Source of the DNA: Sinohyriopsis cumingii
Taxonomy: Eukaryota; Mollusca; Bivalvia; Unionida; Unionidae
Reading direction: 5' to 3'
NCBI GenBank assembly: GCA_028554795.2
Contig: CM068827.1
Location: forward strand, 140,119,751-140,183,750
DNA length: 64,000 nucleotides
Below the pieces are notes generated by a model. That model saw nothing but the letters and a program-made list of their open reading frames with translations, was not told the DNA's origin and searched no databases. The first letter of the stretch is position 1, and each line of letters opens with the position of its first letter. A program made the translations under genes and the position numbers. Shown one piece after another: positions 37,330-48,912 of the stretch.

Positions 37330-39450
37330 TCGTCAATAGAGAAGGCCATGTATTGAACACCAATTAATATATTGTCAATTTAAAGACAATGTAGTAAACA
37401 AAAAATTAATATAATATCAGTGAAAGGACAATGTAGTGAACAAAAATTAATATATTGTCAGTGAGAGGACCATGTTGTGAACAACAAATAATATATTGTC
37501 AGTGAGAAGACCATGTAGTGAACAAAAATTAATATTGTCAGTAGAGAAGACCATGTAGTGAACAAAAATTAATATATTGTCAGTGAGAAGACCAGTGAGA
37601 AGACCATGTAGTGAACAAAAATTAATATATTGTCAGTGAGAAGACCAGTGAGAAGACCATGTAGTGAACAAAAATTAATATATTGTCAGTGAGAAGACCA
37701 GTGAGAAGACCATGTAGTGAACAAAAATTAATATTGTCAGTAGAGAAGACCAGTGAGAAGACCATGTAGTGAACAAAAATTAATATTGTCAGTAGAGAAG
37801 ACCATGTAGTAAACAAATATTAATATATTGTCAGTGAGAAGACCATATAGTGAACAAAAATTAATACATTGTCAGTTAGATGACCATGTAGTGAACAAAA
37901 ATTAATATATTGTCAGTGAGAATTTAGTGAACAAAATCTAATATATTGTTAGTGAGAAGACCATGTAGTGAACACAAACTAATATATTTGTCAGTTAGAT
38001 GACCATGTAGTGAACAAAAATTAACATTGTCAGTAGAGAAGACCATGTAGTGAACAAAAATTAACATTGTCAGTAGAGAAGACCATGTAGTGAACAAAAA
38101 TTAACATATTGTCAGTGAGAAGACCATGTAGTGAACAAAAATTAACATTGTCAGTAGAGAAGACCATGTAGTGAACAAAAATTAACATATTGTCAGTGAG
38201 AAGACCATGTAGTGAACAAAAATTAACATTGTCAGTAGAGAAGACCATGTAGTGAACAAAAATTAATACATTGTCAGTTAGATGACCATGTAGTGAACAA
38301 AAATTAATATATTGTCAGTGAGAATTTAGTGAACAAAATCTAATATATTGTTAGTGAGAAGACCATGTAGTGAACACAAACTAATATATTTGTCAGTTAG
38401 ATGACCATGTAGTGAACAAAAATTAACATTGTCAGTAGAAAAGACCATGTAGTGAACAAAAATTAATATTTTGTCAGTGAGAAGACCATGTAGTGAACAA
38501 AAATTAATACATTGTCAGTTAGATGACCATGTAGTGAACAAAAATTAACATTGTCAGTAGAGAAGACCATGTAGTGAACAAAAATTAATACATTGTCAGT
38601 TAGATGACCATGTAGTGAACAAAAATTAACATTGTCAGTAGAGAAGACCATGTAGTGAACAAAAATTAATATATTGTCAGTGAGAAGACCATGTAGTGAA
38701 CAAAAATTAATATTGTCAGTTAGATTACCATGTAGTAAACAAAAATTAATATTGTCAGTGAGAAGACCATGTAGTGAACAAAAATTAATATTGTCAGTTA
38801 GATGACCATGTAGTGAACAAAAATTAACATTGTCAGTGAGAAGACCATGTAGTGAACAAAAATTAATATATTGTCAGTGAGAATTTAGTGAACAAAATCT
38901 AATATATTGTTAGTGAGAAGACCATGTAGTGAACAAAAACTAATATATTTGTCAGTTAGATGACCATGTAGTGAAAAAAAATTAACATTGTCAGTAGAGA
39001 AGACCATGTAGTGAACAAAAATTAACATATTGTTAGTGAGAAGACCATGTAGTGAACAAAAATTAACATTGTCAGTAGAGAAGACCATGTAGTGAACAAA
39101 AATTAACATATTGTCAGTGAGAAGACCATGTAGTGAACAAAAATTAACATTGTCAGTAGAGAAGACCATGTAGTGAACAAAAATTAACATTGTCAGTTAG
39201 ATGACCATGTAGTGAACAAAGATTAATATATTGTCAGTGAGAATTTAGTGAACAAAATCTAATATTTTGTTAGTGAGAAGACCATGTAGTGGACACAAAC
39301 TAATATATTTGTCAGTTAGATGACCATGTAGTGAACAAAAATTAACATTGTCAGTAGAGAAGACCATGTAGTGAACAAAAATTAACATTGTCAGTGAGAA
39401 GACCATGTAGTGAACCAAAAATTAATATATTGTCAGTACAGAAAGCCATG
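37330..39450. repeat. 40/41-bp minisatellite with higher-order blocks
   Basis: About 52 units built from GACCATGTAGTGAACAAAAA and TTAATATATTGTCAGTGAGA. A distinctive short unit, GAGAATTTAGTGAACAAAAT, occurs at about 37919, 38322, 38879 and 39240, each followed by the same order of variants (ACACAAACTAATATATTTG), showing block duplication of 360-560 bp. The - strand frames over it come from the repeat. Confidence 0.95.
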
Positions 39451-39873
39451 TGGTTATAAAACTATTTTGATGTAAATAGAATTGTGTTGAAGATTGAAGG
39501 TTAAGAAAAGTGACAAATCTTCACAAGGTGCAAGACCATCTTCATCTTTCTGGTATTTATTTTGGACTTGTGACTGAGTTCTGCACTAAGATTGTACAGT
39601 AATTTGTTAAATTGTGGACAGGTTTTGGTCAGAGCACTCTTTTGTAGGCTTTGGAGAAGGAAGGGTTTGATATATTACTTAATTCCTTAGATGTTTTTAA
39701 AAATGGTCATAAAAGCCATATTATTGCTGTTGAAAATGACTGATTGACCAAACTTATTTATCAGAATTATTGTTTACAATCAGCTGAATACTGTTTCCTG
39801 GGAACTTACTGATTGGGTAAATAAAATATCAGCTGTTCTCATTTTAATAATCTGTTTTCATCACATTTTTCAG
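39451..39873. other. Intron end before exon d
   Basis: Non-coding; ends with the TTTTTCAG acceptor. Confidence 0.5.
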
Positions 39874-39987
39874 ATTATTGTTAGTGCTACATTGGAAATC
39901 TACCAGAAAGCTGTCGCCAGTTTCCTACCCACACCTTCAAGATCACACTACATTTTCAACCTTAGAGACTTTGCTAGGGTGGTTCAG
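39874..39987 (+). CDS. DNAH3: Dynein heavy chain exon d: end of AAA3 large domain
   Basis: Acceptor TTTTTCAG at 39866-39873 and donor GTATTA at 39988 bound 114 nt, 38 codons in phase 0. The peptide contains FLPTPSRSHYIFNLRDFARV, a strongly conserved dynein block that closes the AAA3 core and enters its helical lid. It lies directly after a 2.1-kb 40/41-bp minisatellite within the preceding intron and before a 7.4-kb intron. Confidence 0.95.
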
Positions 39988-40289
39988 GTATTATCCTGTT
40001 TGTGTTTCATACTCTAGATTAAATAGTAACTGTATTAACCCAAATAGTGAAGAAGGATATTGTGATGTCCTATATTTTTGTATCACACTTATCACTTAAT
40101 GGGATAGTGTTTTCATTGTTAATGTTTTGTTTGTTCATACATTGAATGAATGTTTTTGTACAGTTAATATGCCATCTGTTTCTTAGACTCCATTTAATGG
40201 TATGTGGATACATTTCAAGAAAGTGACTCAGCAGAACAAAGCTATGCCCACATGACACTGTTGTGTTTTTTTTGGTTGATTGCTTGTTC

Positions 40290-40925
40290 CACCATCAATA
40301 TCCTCGACATAGTTTCAACAGCACTTTAGAAATTTTGGAGGCGGTTGTTCCACAGACAGAGTGACTCAACCATGCCATAAAATTAAGGCATTGTGACCTA
40401 ATTGTAATGTAAGCATTATTGACTTTTGTATTTTCATCTGTCCAATCATTACACTCTATCTTGGACCTTATTTCCATTAGGCTCATCTAAAAAGGTTTGT
40501 GAAGGCACCTAATTAAGAATAACCCAACCATATCAAAGTAGGTCATTTTGACCTATATTTAAGGCTTATGTGACTTTTGCATTTTCTCTCTATTGAACAT
40601 CTTAGACCTTCTTTCACAATTTGATATTTGGATGCATCTCAAAGAAATTAACTCGGCCATACCAAAAGTAAATCACATTAATGAGTTAACCCAAGTTTCT
40701 GGCATGAGTGACTTGTATTTTCTATCCGTTCATTTCATGCTCAACGTCTTCTACTCTTTTTCACCTGCATTTATGAAAATTGGTATGTGGATTCATCTAA
40801 TGGAAATTAACTTGACAGTGCCCATTTACAATGTAATTTGCAAATTTGAAAGACTACATTTGCTTTTGTTCTTTGTTTTACACTCTCAGTATCTTGAAAC
40901 CCATTTTAACTTTTATTCATGAAAA
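40290..40925. repeat. Decayed tandem of about 150-170-bp modules
   Basis: Four degenerate modules share the order ACTC(A/G)(A/G)CCAT, a TGTGACCTAATT-like word, TGACTTTTG(T/C)ATTTTC and ATGGATGCATCT-like words. The same module recurs at 46070-46260. Not coding. Confidence 0.6.
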
Positions 40926-41586
40926 TGGGTATGTAATTGCATCATAATCCTTTGCTTTTTAGTGTCTCTTGCTGTCAATATACATGTGCCTAAGCCATGC
41001 AGTTGAGTGTGCTATAAATTGAACACCTGTTACATAGATGACAGTGCACATAGGCCTGTCTGTAATATTTATAGCAGTATGTATATGTTAAGTTCAACAT
41101 AATTATTAACCATTTTACCTTTTTGTACACATCTGTTATTTATATATAGGTTTAAGAGTACAGTCTGATCATTATAGCTGGATAATTATTTTTCACAGAA
41201 GAATTTTGATATACTTTAAACTCTTGAGAAAATGTTTATACCGTCAATTGAGCAAATTGTGGACCAACTATTTCTGTCCTTTCTCAGCATCAAAAATCTA
41301 CCAGTTAATTGCCTATGTCTACATGACTGAATCATTAAAATTTGATAAATTATAAAAAATTACCATTGCTTACATTGACATCAGAGCTTATATCTGACTT
41401 GGTGAAGCCTTCGTAGTTGTAATTATTTTCATCCAAACTCATGAAAGTGCTCATCAAAATATGTGCTCTCCATTTCGGAGAGTTAGGTTACTTTTAAATA
41501 GCAGATTACAACTATATTTTAAGCAGCAAACATGTGATGTGACATAATGGTCATTTACCTCAATGCCTATAGTTTCCAATAGAGGG
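40926..41586. other. Intron, non-coding
   Basis: No supported feature. Confidence 0.45.
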
Positions 41587-41593
41587 TTTTCCC

Positions 41594-41998
41594 TAGTCCG
41601 AATTTCCTCTGATCCTTGCCACTCAATTTTTTATATTTGGACATTTTTGTTGGGGTGTAGGGTCAAAGTCCATTGCCTATCAAAGAGTTGGAATTTGCCT
41701 ACACCATTTGGTGTCGGCATATGGTAGCTGCTTACTAGCGGATTAAAGATATAATGAATGCTATATTCACTATTTATGAGAAAATAAATCACATTCCTGT
41801 CAGTTTCATGCAGGTATATTTCAATGAAAGGTTGTTATAGTTTGCTAGGCCGGCTAATAACTGGCTACCCTATTCTGACACCAAATGGTGTCTGCAAATT
41901 CCAACTTTTCGATAGGCAATGGACTCTGACCCTACACCCCAACATAAATGTCCAAAACTCAAAAAAGGGGTGGTAAGGGTCAGAAGAAACTCGGACTA
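41594..41998. mobile_element. Foldback element with about 130-bp inverted arms
   Basis: The left arm TAGTCCGAATTTCCTCTGAT and the reverse complement of the right end TAGTCCGAGTTTCTTCTGAC start arms that pair for about 130 bp, both containing GGACATTT(T/A)TGTTGGGGTG and CACCATTTGGTGTC. About 150 bp of unpaired centre. TTTTCCC at 41587-41593 and 42001-42007 may be a 7-bp target duplication. No coding capacity; a non-autonomous DNA element. Confidence 0.8.
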
Positions 41999-42054
41999 TG
42001 TTTTCCCCAAAGGTCTTACTAGGAAAACCAGCTCAAAATGGCAGATGGTGCACA

Positions 42055-42310
42055 TGTTGTTGTTGTTGTTGTTGTAGGGTTTAACACTATTTTTCAGCAC
42101 ATGATAAGCTATACATGGTGGCCAGTATTAATGGTGGAGGAAGAAACTGGGAAAACCCCAGAAAGAAACAGTGACCCACAAGAAGCTACTGGCAAGCTTT
42201 CTCACATATCCACATTGGCTGAAACAGAGACTCGAACCCACACAGACAGAGGTGAGATGACAGTGATCCGCAATGGTGAGTGCTTTAGACCACTCAGTCA
42301 CTCGGGGCCC
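42055..42310 (-). mobile_element. SINE-A copy 3
   Basis: Reverse orientation: the tail GTTGTTGTTGTTGTAGGGTT is on the left and the head ending CTCACTCGGGGCCC on the right, with box B visible as GACTCGAACCCACAC. Flanked by TGGTGCACA (42046-42054) and TGGTACACA (42311-42319). Confidence 0.85.
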
Positions 42311-42828
42311 TGGTACACAGACATCCAGACATGATTGAATGCAAATTTGATGGAGGCATTCATTAAGCTTGTCCATGAGAATGGGGTAGAAGAGTCCAAA
42401 AGTGCTTACATGAAGTAATGGTTTAAGAAGAATATAAATCATACCAGTCAAAATATACAGGTAACCAGTCATCCTGTACCGATCACTAATCAGTATTCAG
42501 TGGTCATCATACAATTTCCTCTTGGTATGGGGATAGGTTTTGGACTTATTTCTTCCTTTTGCCAACTCCACCATCTTATTCTATATAGGAATGTGAGTCT
42601 GCCCACAGGGTTCAAACTAGAGAAGTGGATTAGATCAGTATCCCCTTTTTCCTATTATGCCTATGAATCCTTATGGGATGCGTGACCTTTCACTTTGAGG
42701 GAATGGGTCCTTCATTTCTCCATGAGCTACTGGACCCCTTTTCCAGAGTAGAGCTGATGCTATATCTTGTAGACCACCATCAGCCCTTGTCAGCTGTCAT
42801 CAGCCAGAAAGGCTGGAGGCATGTCATC

Positions 42829-43095
42829 ATTTATACCATCCAGGAGAGACCAACAGTCTCATTTTCCCACCTTTAGTATGCACAGCACCCTACTCACTAA
42901 AATTTGTTACATGCAGTGGCACCAAGTTCTTCTATGTCTCTTCTGCTTCCAATAGCCCAGCCATCTATACCATCCAGGAGAGACCAGCGGTCTCATCTTA
43001 CCACTGGAACTTTTAGTACACACAGCACTCTACTCACTATGAAGAATTACATACAGTGGCTTCATGTATTGTCACCTCTGCTTCCAATGGCCCCA
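42829..43095. repeat. 135-bp tandem duplication
   Basis: Two copies of a unit starting CCATCCAGGAGAGACCA, with TCTCATTTTCCCAC / TCTCATCTTACCAC, CACAGCACCCTACTCACT and CTCTTCTGCTTCCAATAGCC. Probably part of the DIRS-like element downstream. Confidence 0.8.
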
Positions 43096-43254
43096 GCCCT
43101 TCCCTGTACTGAATATACTAAATGATGGTCATGCTCTAAGTTCTAGACTAACTGATACATTAACCCAGGTCCCTACCTCAGAGGAGAGATCTTTTGTTGC
43201 AATACAAGGTGTTCCTTCTACACAACAGCCCTCACATTCTCCATCTTAGAGCAA

Positions 43255-44374
43255 TATGTCTGCTAGAACAACTTTTGGGGTTGGGTTGCTAGTTGTATCA
43301 TTCAGTCAAGAAGAATTTCTGCATCCAGGGTCTATGATGGCAGGTGGAGAATCATGTATGATTGGTACAGTATTAAATGCATTTATCCAAGCTGTACCTC
43401 TATGAGTTCTGTTGCTGATTTCCTTTTGTTTCATTTCAAGAACAAAGAATGCTCAGTATCAACTATCAAGAGCTACAGAGCTGTCATTTTGAACTCATTT
43501 AAATTCTCTCCAGGCCCAGCATTTGGTTCAGATTGGCACCATGCCATCCTTTTTAAGTATTTCGAGTAGCAGAAACCGGTCTCTTGTTCTCTTACACCAA
43601 GATGGAATCTGTCTTGTGTTTTGTTGTTTTGAACTAAAATACCATATGAACCATAGAGTGAGACTTCCTTCCAGGACCATAGAGTGAGGCTTCCTTCCAG
43701 GACCCCTACATACTTGACAGTGTTTTTGCTTGCCTTGTTCACAACGAGAAGATGGAGCAAGCTTCAAGCTTTATCTATCAACACTGGCTGTCTCCAGTTT
43801 AATGGCAATTCCAAATCCATGTGTCTTCTTCTAGATAAAAATAAATTACCTTCAGTTCCACTGCATTTAGAGATGTCCAGTCTCAGTGGAATCTGTGCTG
43901 GGGATGATCATGGTAGGCTTTGATGCCCTGTTAGGGTACTACATTTCTGTCTGAAAGGAAAAGGAAAACTTGACCTAAGCTCCTATTGAGTGCTTCATTG
44001 ATATTTTGACTCCAATATTTCTACCATCAAAAGAGCTTACCAGCCATCACTGCCTCAAACCACTCTGATGGCCTAGTGGTTAGAGTGTCCACTTCAGATG
44101 CGGGAGGTCGTGGGTTCGATCCCCAGCCGAGTCATACCAAAGACTTAAAAAAATGGTACTAACAGCTGCCTCGCTTGGCGCTCAGCATTAAGAGTTTAGT
44201 GTTAGGACTGGTTGGCCTGGTGTCAGGATAATGCGACTGGGTGGGACATCATGCTACATGTCTGTGGTATGATGCCCCAGTGCTAGACATCTCTATAAAC
44301 TGCCATTCTGCAGAGATCATCACAATATGACTGAACAAATGTTGAAGCTATCTTAAAAATCCAAATCATACACA
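43255..44374 (+). mobile_element. DIRS-like tyrosine recombinase fragment, interrupted by SINE-B
   Basis: The + strand, with frameshifts, gives the N-terminal domain of a DIRS-type tyrosine recombinase: RVYDGRWRIMYDWYS at about 43328-43375, VADFLLFHFKNK and SVSTIKSYRAVI at 43408-43490. A block like FLLALFTTRRWSKLQALS (43718-43771) then FNGNSK and LLLDKNKLPS match the core helices, and CPVRVLHFCLKG (about 43926) precedes ISTIKRAYQPS near 44020-44045. A SINE with 13-bp duplications interrupts it at 44058. Sequence up to about 44390-44640 may be the element's 3' part. Dead copy. The alternative, a Crypton, is less likely given the RT-bearing relative at 49900-52310. Confidence 0.65.
44058..44374 (+). 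mobile_element. SINE-B copy 2, full length
   Basis: TGGCCTAGTGGTTAGAGTG as box A and GGGTTCGATCCCC as box B, body close to copy 1, CACACA end. Exact 13-bp target duplications CATCACTGCCTCA lie at 44045-44057 and 44375-44387. Confidence 0.93.
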
Positions 44375-44387
44375 CATCACTGCCTCA

Positions 44388-44939
44388 GGGTCTTATTTAA
44401 ATCATATTTCCCTGGAGGATTCATGAAGGTAGTATTTTGGTGATCACATGGTACTTTCTCCTTCGTCTGCCTCCACAGTTTAGTACAACAGAGTGTAGGC
44501 CTGTTTTTCTTTGAGACCAACATGTGGCCCAGAGATCCCACAAATGGGAAGTACTTTCCATTTTTCTGGTTTTGATTAGTTTTACCAACCCACCTGACTG
44601 ACAAATTCAGTTCTGCAATAGCAGTGGGTTATGTATTACTGCTTTTATGGGGTAAAACTAATTTTACTTACCCATCATTATTGCTGAATGCCCTCCTCCC
44701 ACCTAGCTATGATGTCCTTGCTTAATCAATGTGAGATGCATGAGTAAACCATGTCCTATTAACAATCTTCCACTCCGTGGAAGGATGTAGTCACATCAGA
44801 TGGACAAGGTTTCTCATCACAAAAAGACACACAATAGCAACGGTTAAGTATTTGATAATTAAAATTTATTTTCCTCATGCCTATTTCCACCCATTCCACT
44901 ATATTTTTAAGGCTGAAATTGGTTGTTTCAACTATTTCT
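44388..44939. other. Non-coding, possible 3' part of the DIRS-like element
   Basis: No clear domain; continues the sequence interrupted by SINE-B copy 2. Confidence 0.4.
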
Positions 44940-45826
44940 TCATTATAAACTTACCAGCATGTTAAAGTTAGTATTATAAACTTATCAGCATGTTAAAGTT
45001 AGCATTATAAACTTACCAGCATGTTAAAGTTAGCATTACAAACTTATCAGCATGTTAAAGTTAGCATTATAAACCTACCAGCATGTTAAAGTTAGCATTA
45101 TAAACTTACCAGCATGTTAAAGTTAGCATTATAAACTTACCAGCATGTTAAAGTTAGCATTATAAACTTACCAGCATGTTAAAGTTAGCATTATAAACTT
45201 ATCAGCATGTTAAAGTTAGCACTATAAACTTATCAGCATGTTAAAGTTAGCATTATAAACTTATCGGCATGTTAAAGTTAGCATTATAAACTTACTAGCA
45301 TGTTAAAGTTAGCATTATGAACTTATCAGCATGTTAAAGTTAGCATTATAAACCTACCAGCATGTTAAAGTTAGCATTATAAACTTATCAGCATGTTAAA
45401 GTTAGCATTATAAACTTACCAGCATGTTAAAGTTAGTATTATAAATTTACCAGCATGTTAAAGTTAAATTAGCATTGTAAACTTACCAGCATGTTAAAGT
45501 TAGCATTATAAACTTATCAGCATGTTAAAGTTAGCATTATGAACTTACCAGCATGTTAAAGTTAGCATTATAAACTTACCAGCATGTTAAAGTTAGCATT
45601 ATAAACTTACCAGCTTGTTAAAATTAGCATTATAAACTTACCAGCATGTTAACATTAGCATTATAAACTTACCAGCATGTTAAAGTTAGCATTATAAACT
45701 TATCAGCATGTTAAAATTAAATTAGCATTATCAACTTACCAGCATGTTAAAGTTAGCATTATAAACTTACCAGCATGTTAAAGTTAGCATTATAAACTTA
45801 CCAGAATGTTAAAATTAGCATGTGTT
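44940..45826. repeat. 31-bp minisatellite, about 28 copies
   Basis: The unit is AGCATTATAAACTTACCAGC plus ATGTTAAAGTT, with ACC/ATC variation. Two units carry an extra AAATTA. Unrelated in sequence to the 31-bp array at 1017. Confidence 0.96.
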
Positions 45827-46650
45827 TGCTTCGCAAGAACACTCTCAACCAAACCAAAATGATGTCACTAATCTGACATTTGTGTCTGAGTAACTTATGT
45901 TATTTCAGTTAACTATCCATTACATCCTCAACCTCTTGGGCACTATTTTACCTACACCAATATAAACAATGATATGTTTATGTATCTCAAGGAGTGTACA
46001 ATACTAAAAGTAGGTCACTTTTGACCCAATTTTCAGAAATCAGGGACTTTTATATTTTAAGTTACTTGTTAGTTAGATCCTCTTTATCTTTGATCTTATT
46101 TCACCAACACACATGAAACTGGTATGTGGGTGTATCTTAATGAGGTTAAGTCAACCTTTCCATAACTAGGTCACTGTAACCTAATTGTTACACTTTGATG
46201 ACTTTTGTAGTTTCCTCCATATCAGTCTGTATATTGTCAACTGTTCCATGAATTCTTCTGTTGGCAGATGTATTCATGTTTAAAAGTTAAAAAGATGCTT
46301 ATCAAATTTCAAAGTCTATATCAAGTTTAAAAGTATTAAAAATGTGCCTTTGAATGGATGAAAATTTCCTGTAATGGTATACAAATCTAAAATGGTCACC
46401 TGTATATAAATTAAAATATACTGAAAGATTTCATTTATATACCTCAGTTGGTTTTTGCCCATTTGTGGCTACATGGTTTTCATTAAGAAAAAGTACACAG
46501 TAATGTTTAGAAGTATTGAAAATTTAAAAATGTATGTAATGTCATGAAAATATAATAATTATTTCAAATTTGGATGCAAATATGCAAGCCTAATTTAATT
46601 TATATCATTTGAGTGGAATTAGCATGGTCTTTCTTAACAAACATTTATGG
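45827..46650. other. Intron, with a module shared with 40290-40925
   Basis: 46070-46260 repeats the order seen in the other modules: CACATGAAACTGGTATGTGG, a TAACTAGGTCACTGTAACCT word and TGATGACTTTTGTAGTTTCC. The rest is AT-rich without features. Confidence 0.55.
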
Positions 46651-46651
46651 A

Positions 46652-46925
46652 TTGACAGATGAAAAGGACCTAATCAAGATGTCTATGTTGCAGGCAGTGA
46701 GTGTATTTTTAAAATATGTCCATCTGTCACATTTTGTTATGGCAATCATGATTGACAGATGAGAGGACCTAAATAAGATGTCCATGCTGCAAGCAGTGAG
46801 GATATTATCCATTTGTCACACCATGGTATGTCAGTTATGTTGAAAGATGAGAGGACCTAAAAAAAATGTCCATGCTGCATGCATGAGGGTATTTTAAAAA
46901 TATGCCATCTGTCACATCATGTCAT
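46652..46925. repeat. About 95-bp imperfect tandem, 3 copies
   Basis: TTGACAGATGA(A/G)A(A/G)GGACCTAA recurs at about 46655, 46750 and 46840, followed by ATGTC(C/T)ATG(C/T)TGCA and a CATCTGTCACA word. Confidence 0.85.
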
Positions 46926-46992
46926 GACAGTCAATATTTTCATTTTCAGTCTCTGATTTTAAAAAGAATACATGGATTGAAACCAAATTTGA

Positions 46993-46994
<2 letters not shown>

Positions 46995-47077
<83 letters not shown>
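46995..47077. repeat. TA dinucleotide microsatellite
   Basis: About 83 bp of alternating T and A. The frames over it (poly Ile-Tyr) are not genes. Confidence 0.97.
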
Positions 47078-47080
<3 letters not shown>

Positions 47081-47435
47081 TTGACATTAAAAAAATCTTG
47101 GTCAAATAGAGTTATTGCCCCTGTTTGACTTAAAATTCTGCTTTTAAGCAGCATCATATAGGCATCTAAAGAGACCTAGACAGCACCATGATTTACAACA
47201 AGCTTCATAAGTTGGCACTTCTTCTTCATTCCCCAGTGATATCATGTGCAAGTGTTACTTGAATGGATACCAATCCATAGTTTACATTATTCTTTTGATT
47301 TTTGAGCTTTTTCTGCCACAAAGACCACATCTCATCCTGATCTTTTCTTTAAGGAATACTTCATGTAATTTAAGAGAATTCTTTTAATAATTAATGTTAA
47401 ATTTGGTGTGGAATTCATTACACATATTTTTGCAG

Positions 47436-47585
47436 GGTGTACTACTTCTGAAGCCGGATGTACTGCCAGAGGGAATTGAGGGATCTCAGAAGATTGTGCG
47501 CCTATGGGTCCATGAAGTTTACAGAGTTTTCTATGACCGACTAGTGGATGACAATGACAGAGAAACATTTTTCCAAATGGTCAAG
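47436..47585 (+). CDS. DNAH3: Dynein heavy chain exon e: AAA3 small domain
   Basis: Acceptor TTTTTGCAG (47427-47435) and donor GTAAGC (47586) bound exactly 50 codons in phase 0. The peptide begins GVLLLKPDVLP and contains RLWVHEVYRVFYDRLVD, the helical motif that follows the AAA3 core in single-headed dyneins. The EVYRVFYDRL and FFQMVK wording favours DNAH3 over DNAH7. It is separated from the next exon by only 626 bp, nearly filled by a 38-bp array. Confidence 0.95.
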
Positions 47586-47711
47586 GTAAGCACACATAAA
47601 GATACTGCACACAGTTTTCTTGTCAAGAGAATAGCTAATGCAAAAATTTGAAAAATGATTTTTACAAATCATATATGTGCTCTGATATTTTAAATGAAAT
47701 TATGTTAAGTG

Positions 47712-48190
47712 TTATTATCTGTCATCTGTGTAATATGGAGACAAAGAGGTTATTATCTTCCATCTGTGTAATATGGGGACTTGGGTGTTACTATCTCTTA
47801 TTTGTGTAATATGGGGACATAGGTGTTACTATCTCTCAATCTGTGTTATATGGGGACTTGGGTGTTACTATCCCTTATTTGTGTAATATAGGGACATAGG
47901 TGTTACTATCTCTCATCTGTGTTATATGGGGACTTGGGTTTTACTATCTCTTATTTGTGTAATATGGGGACATAGGTGTTACTATCTCTCATCTGTGTTA
48001 TATGGGGACATAGGTGTTACTATCTCTCATCTGTGTTATATGGGGACATAGGTGTTACTATCTCTCATCTGTGTTATATGGGGACATAGGTGTTACTATC
48101 TCTCAATCTGTGTTATATGGGGAAATGGGGGTTATTGCCTCAACTTCCCCATCTGTTTATTATGGGAACATAGGGGTTATTATCTCCTAT
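47712..48190. repeat. 38-bp minisatellite abutting exon f
   Basis: About 12 copies of CATCTGTGTTATATGGGGAC plus ATAGGTGTTACTATCTCT, with TTGGG/ATAGG and TTATTTG variants. It fills nearly the whole 626-bp intron; the last degenerate units run to within about 20 bp of the acceptor. Confidence 0.95.
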
Positions 48191-48211
48191 ATGTTTAAAA
48201 ATATTTTCCAG

Positions 48212-48388
48212 GTTGCTCTTGAAACTCACTTTAAGGAGAAGATGAACAATCTGTTCATGCATCTAGCAAAAGAAGAGCAGAATGTGACAGATGACAACCT
48301 TCGCAGCTTAATGTTTGGAGATTGCTTGAGCAAGGGGAAGGATGAAAAGCTGTATGACGAGATTCAGAATCTAGATGAACTTAAACAG
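48212..48388 (+). CDS. DNAH3: Dynein heavy chain exon f: AAA3-AAA4 connector
   Basis: Acceptor ATTTTCCAG (48203-48211) and donor GTAGAG (48389) bound 59 codons in phase 0. The exon encodes a mostly helical, charged connector. Its only strongly conserved piece is DDNLRSLMFGD, followed by a variable loop and the YDEIQNLDELKQ segment, both characteristic of dyneins between AAA3 and AAA4. The acceptor lies just downstream of a 38-bp tandem array whose last degenerate unit almost touches the branch-point region. Confidence 0.93.
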
Positions 48389-48773
48389 GTAGAGAAAACA
48401 GCAGTTAGCACCTTTATCAGTTTAAACTTGATGCCTAATTTTGAATAATGTCAATTTTAAAATTTAAATTAGATTCAAATTCATCTGAAGTTAAGAAGAA
48501 TCAAAATTTGCCAAGATATTATCTTATGTATATCACAAAATACAGTATGTATAATTTGTATATTGTGCATATAACCAATCAGTAATCTGTAAAATACAAT
48601 ATTTCCAATAAATCACATATTGTTATTCTTTCAAAGTTTGTGATAAGAGTTTTTAAAACATCATGATATTTTCAATACAGTATTTTCTTTAGACAAGAAT
48701 GATTACCCTGAGAATAGAGCTTATTTCAATGACTGTGAACATTTCAACACTTTCAGCTTTATATTAATTTCAG
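48389..48773. other. Intron between exons f and g
   Basis: Short AT-rich intron with a TTTCAG acceptor. Confidence 0.6.
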
Positions 48774-48912
48774 CACATTGAATCCTGCTTAGAAGAATAC
48801 AATCAGATGAGCAAAGCACCAATGTCTCTGGTCATGTTCAGGTTTGCAATTGAACACATTTCTCGCATAAGCAGAGTCCTTAAACAACCAAATGGTCATT
48901 CCCTTCTTGTGG
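48774..48912 (+). CDS. DNAH3: Dynein heavy chain exon g: entry into AAA4
   Basis: Acceptor ATTTCAG at 48767-48773, donor GTGAGT at 48913; 139 nt, entering phase 0 and leaving phase 1. It reads [19 protein letters not shown] then [19 protein letters not shown] and ends in HSLLVG, the strand leading into the AAA4 P-loop. The [18 protein letters not shown] string is the best single indicator of DNAH3-type identity in the window. The split glycine codon is completed at 55251, after a 6.3-kb intron containing a DIRS-like element. Confidence 0.95.

Noticed and set aside
46902-47157. Ile-Tyr-rich frames on both strands
   Set aside because: Translation of a TA microsatellite.
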